From the NCBI RefSeq assembly GCF_963576675.1, contig NC_088910.1:62446531-62510530 (forward strand): a DNA stretch of 64,000 bases, written 5' to 3'. Positions 33,945 through 46,140 of the stretch are shown piece by piece; the stretch's first letter is position 1; every line of letters starts with the position of its first letter. The notes under the pieces were generated by a model. The model had not been told where the DNA came from. It worked only from the letters and a program-made list of their open reading frames with translations, and searched no databases. The translations under genes and the position numbers were made by a program. The DNA is from Euphorbia lathyris (lineage: Eukaryota; Streptophyta; Magnoliopsida; Malpighiales; Euphorbiaceae).

Positions 33945-34797
33945 TAGATAGATGTCAAACATTCTAATATTAGTACCAACAATAACATTCATATGCTTCC
34001 CTAACTTTATAATAATTTTCCATATCAATGTTTATGTAACTGGACTCACCCGCTATCCTCATCAATTTTCTAATTATATATTCTTGCATTTTATTCCATG
34101 ATATTAGTACCATATTTCCTCACCCATATCCTTTTTTTTTTTTAATCATCTCCTATATTTATAGTGGTGGAGTTAGCCCTTTTTTCCTCCTATAATTGCC
34201 AGATACCGACAAATAAAATAGTTAAAAAAATTAGATAAATTGTTAATTTGAGTTTTAAACTTGATGATCAATTTTCTTAAAATGAAATTTTCATATTAAT
34301 TTACTCCACAACATAGTTATTTAGACAACCCAGTCTAACTAAAAGTGTGAGTATATAATTAGAAATTTTTTACAGTGTTAGGACTCACTTGGTTCACACG
34401 TTATTGTTTTTTTTTTTTTTTTTGTTGTTGCTGATAAGTGATAAATGTTAGTTGATTTTTTTTCCTTCTAAAAGCAACTGTTTCGAAATTTTACGAAACA
34501 CTTTTATATTCTATTTAGAATGAAAAAAAAGCAATTCTCAGAAATGAAAACAGATACGCATTTAATATATCAAGGGTCTCTTATACTTGTCAAAATTATC
34601 TGATTGATTTCTTGAACTTTAACACATTAGCTCTCTGAACTTATTTAAAATATTTTATTGGTTTTCCAAATTTATGTAACAGAACAATGAGAGATTTGGA
34701 CAAATTAAATAATCAATAAATAATTTTTATACATATAACTTTTTATGTTAACATGAAATTTTGAATTGATTTAAACATCTAAATTGCAGGATCAAAT
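33226..34797. other. AT-rich intergenic DNA
   Basis: No gene is seen. It holds the TA microsatellite listed separately and short T runs. Confidence 0.6.
33873..33942. repeat. TA dinucleotide microsatellite
   Basis: About 35 TA units in a row, followed by three 'gata' units (33943-33953). The repetitive ORF over it is not a gene. Confidence 0.95.
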
Positions 34798-35122
34798 TAG
34801 GGCCCGTTTGTTTTACCTGCTGTTTACTATTACAGTTTGTTGTTTGCTGTTGTTGCTTGCTGTTGCTATTTGTTGTTTGTTGTTACGGTTTGTTGTTTGC
34901 TGTTGGAAAAAGTTGTTTTTCCAAAGAGCATAAATTCTCCGCTTTTGTAAAATGCTGCTTTTCAGGTGTAAAAGGCAAACAAGAGGTAACTAACCAAACA
35001 TCTAATGCTGCTTTTCAGGTGTAAAAGGTAAACATTAGGTCACTAACCAAACGCCTAAAACTTCTCATTTTGAAGTGAAAAGGCAAATAGGAGTACGAAA
35101 ATGAGTAACCAAACGCCCCTTT
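34798..35122. mobile_element. hAT-like MITE with an internal duplication
   Basis: The ends are complementary: 'gggcccgtttgttttacc' on the left and 'gagtaaccaaacgcccc' on the right. Inside there are runs of 'tgttgtttgctgttg', and a segment containing 'aatgctgcttttcaggtgta' occurs twice (about 34950 and 35005). The same family is present in the opposite orientation at 63545-63783. An 8-bp duplication is not clean. Confidence 0.7.
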
Positions 35123-35423
35123 AATACCTAATTTGATTTTGGGTAAACTAACAAATGGAAGTCTAAGTTTAATGGCCAAGTTGAAAATTTATAAAATAAA
35201 TAAACAAACCATTTATAAAAATAAAGCATATAAATAATAACTTTGTTGTGCGACAAAATAAAATATTATTAATAACATAAAGTATAATAATAATAATTAC
35301 AATTTTGTTTGATTTTTTTGTAAGAATTTTATTTGATTTTTGAAATAGGGGAGACAACTAAAATTTAAGCCGCGTTTGGTTCAAACTTCGGAATCGAAGT
35401 TAGAATCAGAATTGGAATGTTAC

Positions 35424-35567
35424 GGAATCAGAATCGAAATGACTATTTATTTATTTTATATGGTTTAATCTGGAATCAGAATCGAAATGACTATTTATTT
35501 ATTTTATATGGTTTAATCTGGAATCAGAATCGAAATGACTATTTATTTATTTTATATGGTTTAATCC
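35424..35567. repeat. Three tandem 48-bp units
   Basis: Units start 'ggaatcagaatcgaaatgac' at 35424, 35472 and 35520 and are nearly identical. They lie inside a longer AT-rich element whose ends read 'gcgtttggttcaaac' (35374) and 'gtgtttggttcaaattcc' (35597), likely another small DNA transposon. Since 48 is a multiple of 3, an 86-codon open frame arises by chance. Confidence 0.9.
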
Positions 35568-35649
35568 GGAATAGGAATCCGATTACTTTTAAGAGTGTTT
35601 GGTTCAAATTCCGGAATTGGAATCAAAATCAAAATCGAAATTGGACAAA

Positions 35650-36679
35650 ATCAAAATTTTTAAATTTTAATAAATAAATAAAATATGAAAACTATTGTTT
35701 CTCCTACAATTACGCGGGAACTAATTGAAAGGGGTCAACGTAGAAAAAGTGCCAAACAGAGAAAGAGCCGGAGAACACCGCCAAATCAAAACCGTCCGCA
35801 AAGAAATAGAGAACGTCGCACAAAGGGAACCAACTGAAGGAACGTGGGTTAGTGGAACAAGAACATGGGCATGGCAGTTACCAGCACTAACAAGCCACCA
35901 TATTTAAAGAAGAGAAAAAGCAAGAAAAGGGACCCAACTCAAACCGATTCAACAAAATGAAATCAAATCAAACTAAATCCTAATGGAATTCAAACAATTC
36001 TTACATACTCTAGCTATTCTGTAGCCTTAGTTTGTTTATTTGAATTTAACTTTCAACTTGTAAGCTCTACTTCTAGTCTCTCGGTTTTTTTTATCAACAG
36101 AATACAATGCAAGCAATGTTTTTCCTTTTGAAATATCTCTTTTGCAACATCTTAGTATAGTCATAATCAGTTTTCTAGATTTCACTACGAACTCTAAACA
36201 CTTTTATGTCATTTAAGCTTTTTACACTTTCGTTTGATTAGAAGTTCGATCTAGCTCTTAGCTCTTTTTGTAGTTTTTTTGACAAAGCTACTGGCACTCT
36301 CGCAATCCGATCCAATCCACACAAGAAAGACACCAAACAACTATTAATAATCAACTAACTGAAAAAATTAATTATAAAAATATTTATAAATTAAATTAAT
36401 ATATAAATAAATATGCTATATATTATTGTATGCAGAAATCATTTGAAGAATCATTGTATTATATTATAAATATTATTATATTATAAATATACTACTTATA
36501 TTATAACCTATAACCTATGCATTATATATACATATAGGTAGTTATTTTTTGGGTAGTTATAAAAATCGTGATAAGGGAAAAGACTATGTCGATTATCATT
36601 ACATATTTTTATTACTTCCAACCAAACACACATTTAACTCATATAAGTAATCAGTTACGCTCAGTTGAACCCAAATACC
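35650..36679. other. No recognisable gene
   Basis: AT-rich sequence. A TATA-like word and purine-rich tracts occur near 35890-35940, but no open frame or domain is convincing. Confidence 0.5.
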
Positions 36680-36892
36680 TAAGTTATATTTGGACTTCAC
36701 TGTTAGATTTAGTTGCAATATAACTATATGGTTCTGATATTAGATAATTAAAATAATAGTTAACAGATTTTTTTATTGTATTAATCCTTAATTGAATCCA
36801 CATTGTTCAACGATCTTCTTCCATCTTTTTCGACGTAAAAATCATGTCAATCTCTACCTTTTATCATTCTTCTTTAAGACTTTTTTCTTATA

Positions 36893-37470
36893 GGCCTAAT
36901 ACACAAATAACCTCTGAACTTGTCCAAATGTTGCAACTGCCCCCTCCAACTTTCAATTGTAACAATTTACCCCTTAAACTTATCAAATTGTAAAACATAA
37001 CCCCTCAAACTTGTCCAATTGTAAAACAGAACCCCAAATTGCTAACACGGACTGCAAACGCTCGTGGAATGTGATAATCAGATCTTTGGACCCAAAAAAA
37101 TCAGTATTTAAGTAACCAAATCCTCAATTCTTCAACTTATTCTTCTTCTTTTTGTTATTCCTATTCGTTTTGTAGTGATTTCTTGATTCAAAATTTTGGG
37201 ATATTATGGAGGTAAACATGTGTTTATGTGGAGAAATAGCTTCATTGAAGATTTCATGGCATGATACGAATCCGGAGAAACATTTTTACGGTTGCTTCAA
37301 CTACGGGATAAAAAAATTCCCAATTTGGGATTATGTTTTACAATTGGACAAGTTTGAAGGGTTATATTTTACAATTGGACAAGTTTGAGGGGTAAGTTGT
37401 TACCATTGAAAGTTGAGGAGAGCAGTTGCAACATTTGGACAAGTTCAGGGGTTATTTGTGTATTAGGCCT
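36893..37470. mobile_element. Mutator-type element carrying a zinc-finger fragment
   Basis: It starts GGCCTAATACACAAATAACC and ends with the complement (TTATTTGTGTATTAGGCC). The perfect 9-bp duplication TTTCTTATA lies at 36884-36892 and 37471-37479. The arms exceed 100 bp and include 'cttgtccaa' repeats. Inside is a coding-like segment with a GRF-type zinc finger, so it resembles a small Pack-MULE. Confidence 0.85.
37206..37388 (+). pseudogene. GRF-type zinc-finger fragment captured in a Mutator-type element
   Basis: A 60-codon frame starts with ATG and reads 'MCLCGEIASLKISWHDTNPE', then 'KHFYGCFNYG'. This matches the GRF zinc finger pattern C-x-C-G...S-x-x...NP...F-x-x-C, found in plant proteins of the At4g04775-like group and in some nucleic-acid enzymes. 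It runs into the right arm of the element, so the last 20 residues are arm sequence. Upstream, 'cttattcttcttctttttg' looks like 5' leader or host gene sequence. It may be a partial exon without function. I am fairly sure of the motif, not of expression. Confidence 0.6.
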
Positions 37471-38193
37471 TTCTTATACTTTAACTTGTCCATACCAAAG
37501 GCTTGTTGTACTGTTGTTTTGAGTAGCAAAATTATTTTTTTCTTTTTGGAAACATGATGACACACTGATATAAAAATTGAAATTGTAAGCAGATAAATAA
37601 ACAATAACTTAAGAAAATGCTTTAAAGACAATTGAGATTTTTCAATCCACAGCGAAGCCTAATGAAATCTTTGGTTCAATAATGTTGAAGTTCAGAGCTT
37701 GATTTCTTATGGTAACTGGTATCGTTCAACAAAAAGACAATTTGGTTTCTTTGTCCAAACAAAAAAGAAATTGGAAGTTTCGATTTATAAATACTACTGA
37801 ATTTTAGGACTCTCAATTTTTATATGCTAGGATTTTTTGTTCAAACAAAGACAATTTAGATTCTTTGTTCAAACAGAGAAACAATTGAGATTTACATTCA
37901 TAAACACTACTAAATTTCAGGGCCCTCAATTTTTCGTTCTACTTTTAATTGAATCCTTTGTATATCTAGCTTAAATATCTTTCGATCAAAAGGTAGAGAT
38001 CGACGTGATTTTTACGCTAGAAAAGATAAAAGAAGATCGTTGAACTGTGTAGGTTTCACTTTACGTTATTTGTAGGGATCAATTAAGGATTAATACAGTA
38101 AAAAATCTCTAACTATTATTTTAGTTATCTAATATTAGAACTCTAAGATTATATTACAACTAAGTGTAATAATGAAGGTCCAAATATAACTTA

Positions 38194-38803
38194 TATCAAT
38201 TATTAAATAATAATTTCATTATACTAAAATAAAAAATTAATAAGAAGTAATTATAACATCTTACCTGAAGTATAAAATGTTAAAACAAAAACTTTTTTTT
38301 TTTTGAAAAAAAATTTATTAACTAACTCAAATAGTTTATTTTACATAAACATCACATAATAATATTTTAACTTTAATTAAATTGATAGATTCATTTTTTA
38401 TTTTAAAAATATCATAAAGTAAAAATTAATCACCATCTTTTAAGATTTTTTAAAATAATTAATTATTGATAATTTTTCTAATAATAAAATTCGAAATAAA
38501 ATTTACTATAACTACAAATTTTAAATTACACGTGATTTTCCCTCCTCAAATACAAACTACCAGGAATCATGCTTATAAAAAAAAACAAAGTACCAGGAAT
38601 CAGGGCCATCTTGGGCCACTATGCAACTCGGCCCTGTGTATTTCCCATAACACAATGCCAAATCTCTGAACTAATTTCCGCCTATAAAAAAAATACAATT
38701 AGTGTATGTCATTTTTTTTTTTATCTTTTATCATTTTATTTATTTCTTTTTTATTTTTTTTTACCAAAAACCCTTATTATGTTTTGCATTTGTCCAATAT
38801 TAC
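38194..38803. other. No recognisable gene
   Basis: Very AT-rich, with long T and A runs. Nothing was recognised. Confidence 0.5.
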
Positions 38804-38818
38804 AGTTAAGTTAATATT

Positions 38819-39413
38819 TTTTTTTTTTTTTTTTTTTTTTTGAGAAATGCTTGTAATTTCATTAAATAAAATATGAAGAAGTACAATAAGCAAAATGTAA
38901 GGAATAAAACCTCACATGATTACAGACTAAACAAATATAATATCCACAAAGGAATAGAAATGACTACAAAGAGCAAAAAGAGCCCATAAAAGGAATAAAA
39001 AACATAAAATAACAATATATTTCTCGTTAATCCAAATCTGTAGAAAGACATCTGCAATCCAAACTTCATCCTTTAGATTATTCCGAACATTCGGATCTGA
39101 ATCATTTTTTTATTGCAACCGCGTAGATTTATTGATCTACGGACAAGATAAACCATTTCCGCTCTTGCTAAATCCGAAAAAAGCATAAACGACAGAATAA
39201 TAGAGAGCAGATACAATCAGACGGATAAAGAGTTCCGATAAAATATATAAATACGGACTAAAAAAGCAATAAAAAATTCAGAAATATAACCCGGTGTGAG
39301 GAGGAAGAATGAAGATCCTTTGTCCTCCTCAAAGTAGACCAACAAAATACAAAGATTGACAGAACAAGGGAAGAGAATGAAGAAGAAAAGTATCAGAAGT
39401 TTTTTTTTTTTTT
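38819..39413 (-). mobile_element. Non-LTR retroelement 3' end with 15-bp duplication
   Basis: A T run (about 23 bases) at the left marks a poly(A) tail on the minus strand. The insert is flanked by a perfect 15-bp duplication AGTTAAGTTAATATT (38804-38818 and 39414-39428). The sequence next to the tail ('ttgtaatttcattaaat') looks like a plant LINE 3' UTR. No open frame remains, so it is 5'-truncated. Confidence 0.8.
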
Positions 39414-39828
39414 AGTTAAGTTAATATTAAATATTTTCTTTTTACAAAAATTAGAACTGCATATTATTTTTTTCTAAGAAAAAATAATCTCTCTTAACCT
39501 TTATTGTGACAATGTGAAATTGTGAAAGATCCACAACAAGCTTTTATCATATTTATATAATTGTCATTTTAAGCCCATATCTACCCAGTTATCAAATTAA
39601 ACTTTGTATATATTTTAATAGGCAAGTAAGAAATATCTCACTTCCATATCCAACAAAACACACACAAATTTTTTTTATAAAGGGTTAAACAATGAGATTA
39701 CAATTTGCAATATTCACCATTAAAACTAAAATTCTTAGCCTTTCAAAAAAAAAAAAAAAAACCTAAAATTCTAAAACATGATAATGCTTTTTAAGATATC
39801 AAATTTACCTTTTCTATACATTAGTTAC

Positions 39829-40125
39829 TTGTTTTTTTAAGGGAAATGTTTGTATTTTCATTAGATGAAAAACGTACAAATACAATAAAAAAACCATAAG
39901 GAATAAAAATTTACAAAATCCACAAAGGGATGAAAATGACTACAAAGAGGATGAAAACCCCATAAAAGATATAAAAAAACACACACACACACAAAAACAA
40001 TGAAAAATATACTTGTTGGCAATCAAAATCCACAGAAGAGCAATTGCAATCCGATCTTCATCACTCGGACCCTTTCAAACGTTTGTATCAAAGTCATTTC
40101 TTTTATTGCAACCATATAAATAACA
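39829..40125 (-). mobile_element. Second, diverged copy of the same non-LTR 3' end
   Basis: From 'ttttttaagggaaatgtttg' through 'atgactacaaagaggatgaa' to 'ttttattgcaaccatataa' it follows the 38840-39130 sequence with many changes and a CA-rich insertion near 39975. Its ends are not sharp. Between the two copies (39430-39828) I see only AT-rich DNA. Confidence 0.6.
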
Positions 40126-40222
40126 TAAAAACAATATAACTGGAGATCAAAAAAGTTGTACAAATGTTTAAGGATGAATCTGAAAATAAGTATATTTTCT
40201 CTATACAAAAAAAAAATCAGTA

Positions 40223-40356
40223 CAATATTACACAACATGATTATTGAAAATGAGAGGCAAACTTACTCAAGAATTTTTCCATTATAGATGCTTGTGTAAT
40301 ATTATATAACATGATTATTGAAAATGAGAGGCAAACTTACTCAAGAATTTTTCCAG
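40223..40356. repeat. Tandem duplication of about 75 bp
   Basis: The segment with 'acatgattattgaaaatgag' and 'aggcaaacttactcaagaat' occurs at 40234-40281 and again at 40309-40355, with 'attatagatgcttg' between the copies. Confidence 0.85.
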
Positions 40357-40704
40357 CTGATGAATTTTCTCATACAATAGTTCTTTATGACATTTAACAT
40401 GGGCATGTTTTGCTGCTTATCTTGCAAGGGATTTATAAATCTGCGATAGAAACATGTACGATCAGGTAAAATTGGATCTAGTTAGGCACCTTTGCAAACG
40501 TTTCGGAATCACCTACTTTACTGATTGATCATCGACAAATTTCACTCTTTCAATCATGTTATCGTTTTAATATAATGCATTTAGCTTGTTCATTTTTTTC
40601 AAATGTATGAATCTTTAATGTATTTTCTATTTTTAATATATTTTGCACTTTTGCTAATTACTAATATCAATTAAAATTTTGCTACCAAAAACATTTTGTG
40701 ATGA

Positions 40705-41837
40705 TTTACAATAGGTGATGGCTAGATTTGTGGAATCATGATGAGGGACGAAAACGTCTCCATTGTATTGGCTAGGAAAGACTCTGTCAGTCTAAGGTTG
40801 ATGGTGGTTTGGGTTTTCGGAATATTTATGCTTTTAATCTTGCTCTTCTTGCAAAGCAGGTTTGGAGGATGATTAATTCTCTAGAATCTCTCTGCTCCCA
40901 GGTTTTTAAACATAAATATTTTCCCAATGGTGGATGTTTTGGAGGCAAATATTGGCTTTTGTGCTAGTCATGTTTGGAGGAGTCTATTAAAAGACAGACA
41001 AGTCATTATTGATGGTAGTTGCTGGAGGATTAGAGATGGTAAAGTTATTAATTTAATGGATTCCAAATGTTATGTGTAATTGTACTCTCTATCTGCTAAA
41101 TCCAACTCCAACACAAAATGTCTCATGCTTGATTGATTTTGATGTTTTTTGTTGGAAGGAGGAGTTGAGTAGATTCTGCTTTGCTTCTGATGTTGCTACT
41201 GCTATTTTAAAAATCCCATTAAGCAGAAGGATTTTATTGGATTCTTTGTTTTGGTCATTTAAAAAAAATGGTGAATACTTGGTGAAATCTGGTTATAAAG
41301 TTGCTAATGGTGTTTTACTAGCTAGGTCTAGTATTGCAGATTGCTCATTAGGTGCTGATACGTTTTGGAGGTCTATTTGGAAGGTTAAAGCACCATCAAA
41401 GTTTGTTCATACCGTGTGGAGTGCAGCTAAGAATGTTTTGCCATGTTTTGATAATCTCTTATGTAAAGGTATTATAGCTAGTGGTCATTGTTGTTTTTGT
41501 GGTTTCTATGATGAAACTTTGATTCATCTTTTTATAGATTGCCCGGGTACGAAGTCCTATTGGAAACAGGTAAAATTGGTTTATCATGTGTATAAGATTG
41601 CAAGTCTAAATTGTCTGGAGTGGTTCAAAGCTGTGTTGAAATTGTTATCTCACATGGAGGTTGACTTTTTTGTGGTATAATTCACTTTATCTGGTTTGAA
41701 AGGAGTCAAATTGTTCATGGAAAAAAAAGTTGGGTGAGATAAGATCAATGTCAGCTATCAAGGAATTAATTGATGATTTTTCTAAAGCTATGGGTGATTG
41801 GGAGATGAATATGAGATCAAATGGTTGTGATGATTTT
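40705..41837 (+). pseudogene. L1-type LINE ORF2, C-terminal part (left piece)
   Basis: It begins inside ORF2 with 'HDEGRKRLHCIGWERLC', then 'VDGGLGFRNIYAFNLALLAK', the linker after the RT domain. A 202-codon frame (41072-41680) follows with the RT zinc-binding domain: 'DSLFWSFKKNGEYLVKSGYK', 'FWRSIWKVKAPSKFVHTVWS' and the C-x-x-C...H...C cluster 'CCFCGFYDETLIHLFIDCP'. Stops and frameshifts show it is dead. It is 5'-truncated, and its remainder is displaced to about 53780 by later insertions. Confidence 0.8.
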
Positions 41838-42745
41838 CAGGCCCGTCCCTGAGCATGGGTAGAAGGGGTGCCTGCCCAGGGCTTAGGGATGAGAGGGGCC
41901 CAATTATGATCATGTATTAGTTATATTATAGGCTTTTAAATTATACTTGATTAAATTTTTAAAAAAATTATACTTGATTAAAAACGTTGGCATTATATTC
42001 TTTCCAAATTAGTCTTTCCAAATTAAAAACATTGACATCAGATTAAATTAAAAAAAAAGTTATACTTCATTAAAACGTGGGCATCAATTACTAAGTAGTT
42101 TTTACAAATTCCCTAATTTACCTCAAAAATTTATAATTTATCTTTCCCTTTTTTAATCACACTCTAATCCCAACAAATATTAAACGGTAATATTGTCCTT
42201 CGTCTTTAGTTCATCTTCAATTTATCAGCTATATAATCATTTTGTTCTTTAATCACCTCACTGTGAAACTTCCAATATTTAATAGGCTTTTTTTTGTTTT
42301 TGAGAAACTCTATCAGATTCTGATTTACTTGGTCTTCAGAGTCAATTCGGGAGAAACGTATCAAAATCTTCTAATTTTAAGAACTTAACCGCTACAAGCC
42401 TATTAAAAGATGTGATTTCAGATTTGGTTTTTCATTTTTCTATTATCATGCTTTGTGTCGTAAAGAGCATAAAATCTATTAGAACTATTTCATAATTTAT
42501 TAAATTTGAGAAATTGGCATCTAGAAATGCTCGTAGACTTCATTTTGTATAAGAAATTAGATACTTAAAGTAATATAAATTTTTTTTATTAGATCGTTTG
42601 TCAAATGTAATAAAAAAAGTGTCATTTTTCCAGTAATCTTCTTTTATACAATTTACATTTCTACTTTATTTTTATTTACACTTATTTATTAGAGTCTCAT
42701 TTGGTAATTCGTCCATAGGCCTCTAAAATCTCAGGATCGGCCCTG
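41838..42745. mobile_element. Non-autonomous hAT element
   Basis: It starts CAGGCCCGTCCCTGAG and ends CTCAGGATCGGCCCTG, which are inverted repeats with two mismatches. It is flanked by the perfect 8-bp duplication ATGATTTT (41830-41837 and 42746-42753), the hAT size. There is no transposase frame in its 908 bp. It interrupts the LINE. Confidence 0.9.
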
Positions 42746-42763
42746 ATGATTTTGGTGTGTTGA

Positions 42764-44784
42764 TGTAGGAAAATAGACAAGCCTAGGCGCGGCGGAATTA
42801 TAAAATTTTATCTATTTCCCTTTTCCAAGATCTGTTAATTGTTATTTCATATAAAGAGGGATGGAACGAAATACCTTTATGACGATCTATCTGCCGTTGT
42901 AAACGAAGTGCCCACAACTTCAAAAGAATAGAATCTGTCAACGAATCTTCCCCCTACCCGAACAGACCTTCCAGACCTCCGAATGAAAATCCCAACGGTG
43001 AAAACAAGGAAGAATATGTCTAGAAGCTCATGTTCAAAAATCGTGACGATATGACGGTTCAATCTCCGGGAATCCGCGAAAATGTGAACTGACCTGATGT
43101 AGGAGTAGCAAAACGAATTTCTCCTTTTATTTGTCTTTTCTTCTTTCATGAGAACAACAAAACAAACAACACCGAAAAAAATAACTAATCAGTAATCAAC
43201 TTTAATAATAGCAATCGCAATGATTGCCTCTAACAGAAATCGATACGAGATCAAAGAGAGAGTAAGAAAGATTGTAATTAGCCGAGACGGTTTCGGAACG
43301 GTTCCTCTTGCCTCCTTATTGTGTTGATCAAAATATGTAGGCTAGGGAGTCTATTTATAGACTTCTCAAAACCCTAATCCTAGTTGTGTTAGGTAATTAA
43401 TTAATTAGAATCTTATTCGGAATAGGATTACTAATTAGATAATTAAATAAACACTTTACTATTATCTAAATAATAACTAATTATATCTAGATAATTATTA
43501 TTAATCAAATTAATAATTAATTAATGTTATGGATAATTAATTAGAGTTTCAATCACATAAAAACTTCTAATTAATATTATCAGATAATCCTTTAATTTAA
43601 TTCATAACCATAATCAAATTATAATTATTAATCAAATTCATTTATCCCTAATTAATCTACAAATTTCGGCCCATATATATAGTGTCTGACTAATTACATT
43701 TTCGTCATCCGATTCCAAGTCCCATATGCGACCCATTAGGTTCTTTATTGCCACTAGCCATATATATCCTTTGAAATTATTCATCACAATTAATTCCAAC
43801 ATATATATAACGGAATACCGTCGCGAACTGTTACTAGCAGAACCTATGATATTCCCCCATAGCAATTAAGAAGTCAGGTTGATAACTGACGTTAACCTTT
43901 CTGTATTAGGTACAGTATAATACGATCCTTCATCAACTATATCCTGTCGGTCAATTCCTTATAGCCATGGAACGTGTCAAGCTTACATATAATGAAGAGT
44001 CTGGTTTTACTTGTACAGGTTGAATTCACTCTGAAAGATAAGTTAAGTGAAATGTTCATTTCTACTCTTAACTCTATCACCTTGCAAGGATTTCAGTCAA
44101 TTCACCACAAGCGGCCATTTGGTTATATCTCCCACTTATCGGGAGTGACGAATGCTCAATCTGACATTAACTATTCTGCAATTACTTTGTGTGATACCCA
44201 ACCCTGCTCTCACACACCCCAGGCTCTCACCTGTTGGATCGTGCTCGCACAGAATCAAAGTATCAGACTCCATAATCCAGAATCACTAATTAACGAATGT
44301 TTGAGTCTGAGGATTAGCTATACCTACTAATACCAATGAGATGAACAATTGACACATTAGATAAATCAATCCATTCTGTTATCTCAAGTCGGGTCCCAAT
44401 CCTAATGAACTCTTTCACTGGATCCATGTAACTATCTAGATATCTGAATATCTAAAGCTTATGAGGTCAGTTTATGTCTCGATAGAAAACACTGTTACAT
44501 GCAAGTCTCAACAGTAATATGCCAACCCCTATAACATATTACTTGACTTGGGTTTACTTTAAGTCTATTGGTCTATTATAAAGTACAGTCTCACTTCATG
44601 CTTGTATGAACACTTTATAACTACTTAAATAAACTTAGGGTTACTTTCTTTATGAAAGATTTGTGCCTTTATATATAGTTACAGTTTAATGCTATATATC
44701 TGATTAAACAAATGATTAAATAAATAATTTATTCATTAATATTTATATCCTAAAACAATTGTCTATAGGACATAAACCCCAACA
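42764..44784 (-). repeat. Copia LTR A (3' LTR)
   Basis: On the plus strand it starts TGTAGGAAAATAGAC and ends CCCCAACA, so on the minus strand it starts TGTTGGGG. A minus-strand TATA box CTATAAATAG lies at 43351-43360. The 90-codon and 75-codon frames inside occur in both LTRs and are not treated as genes. Confidence 0.88.
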
Positions 44785-44797
44785 TTCTCCCACTTGG
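44785..44797 (-). other. Copia polypurine tract
   Basis: The minus strand reads 'ccaagtgggagaa' directly before the LTR start TGTTGGGG. The same tract occurs at 52776-52788 next to LTR B. Confidence 0.75.
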
Positions 44798-45689
44798 ACT
44801 AAAGCCAATTGTTTCTAAAAACATTCCCATAAGCGTTCGTATGACGATCATGAACCTTTTGGGGTAAGGCATTCTTTTAAATGGATCTATAAGATTGTGC
44901 CTTGGTGAGCACTCTTTTAATTCTCACATCTACTCTTGTTGTTATCTCTCGGAAGAGATGGTAACGACTGAGGTAGTGTTTGGACGTATTATGAGACTAC
45001 GGGCCCTTAGCAAGAGCAACAACCCTATTATTAATCTCATTAACAATGTTAGGTACCACGCCTAGTTCATTAATGAACTTGCATTCCAAACTTCATTTTA
45101 GCTGCTTCCGAAGCTGCTACATATATATATATATATACTCTGATTTAATTTACTGGCTCAGTCACGATTTCCTGCTCGGAACTATTCCAGCTAACCGTAC
45201 CTCTTTCAGAATAAACTTGTATTCCGTAAGATCATCTTTATCTGTTTGATGACTTATATCTGAAAGTCTCCAACTTTCAAATTTCATCTCCATATACCCG
45301 GAACATATCTTCAGTCATTTTAAGTATTTAAGAATGTTCTTGACAACAATCCAGTGACCATCACTCGGATTGACCTATAATCGACTTTGTCATGCTTAAA
45401 GCAAAAGTGATGTTAGGTCTAGTGCAAAACGCTTTGAGCACTTTGTCAACATGTTTAGACTAGGAGGGGTCAAGAAGTCTTCTCAATCTATCTCCATAGA
45501 TCTTATTCCTTAAGATGTAAGCTGCTTCTCCTAAGTCTATTATGGAGAATTTTATCCGATAACCAAAATTTTCACCGATTGCAGTATAGCTACGTCGTTC
45601 CCATTAGTAGAATATCGTCGATGTATAATACTAAGTAAACGACCAAGCTCCCACTAGTTTATATGTAAAGGCTCATACGAGCTCCCACT

Positions 45690-46140
45690 AGCTTACATGT
45701 ATAGGTTTACAAGAGCCTTCCATAAGTCGTAGGTTCATCGTCTAACACGTGAGCCTCTTCGTCGTCTCCCACTAGAAATCCAAATCTCTTTGGGATTTCA
45801 TCGGCTCCCACTAGAAATCCAAATCTCTTTGGGATTTGATGAACTCGATCAGACCTATGAGTTAGTAATGTCACCAGTGTCTCATCTTGTGAGACAGATT
45901 CGGGTTCCACCATCGCTTCCGCTATGTCAGCTAATCCTTCTTCTTGAACTTCTTCAAGTTCAATCACTCTTTCTACTTGTGTTTCTAGAAGAAACTCTTT
46001 CTCTAGAAATACAGCGTGTTTGGATACTATTACTTTCGATCATCCGAATGATAGAAGTAATATCCTACTGTTTCTTTCGGAATTCCAATGAAGAAATATT
46101 TATCAGACTTAGGGTCTAACTTAATCTGATGTTATGCATT
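45690..46140 (-). pseudogene. pol: Copia integrase end and linker to RT
   Basis: The minus strand reads 'DKYFFIGIPKETVGYYFYH', then 'SKHAVFLEKEFLLE', a copia integrase C-terminus, then an acidic linker and 'VHQIPKRFGFLVG'. A 39-bp tandem duplication (45766-45804 and 45805-45843) repeats the 'IPKRFGFLV' stretch. A stop separates the pieces. Upstream and downstream pol is too decayed to read well. Confidence 0.7.

Larger units (their letters stand above)
36680..38193. mobile_element. Foldback element with arms near 190 bp
   Basis: Left arm 36680-36870 (starting 'taagttatatttgga') is an imperfect inverted copy of the right arm, about 37985-38193. Shared words include 'taatccttaattga', 'aaaataatagtta' and 'gtagagat'. 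A Mutator-type element (36893-37470) is nested just inside the left arm. The original core may be 37480-37985. I see no clear target-site duplication, so the superfamily is open. Confidence 0.6.

Noticed and set aside
35417..35677. 86-codon frame with three 16-residue repeats
   Set aside because: The 48-bp tandem repeat keeps the frame open; there is no sign of a gene.
42877..43149. 90-codon minus-strand frame, repeated at 50868-51140
   Set aside because: It is LTR sequence present in both copia LTRs, with no recognised domain.
43974..44330. 118-codon plus-strand frame, repeated at 51964-52320
   Set aside because: It lies in the copia LTRs on the strand opposite to the element and shows no domain.
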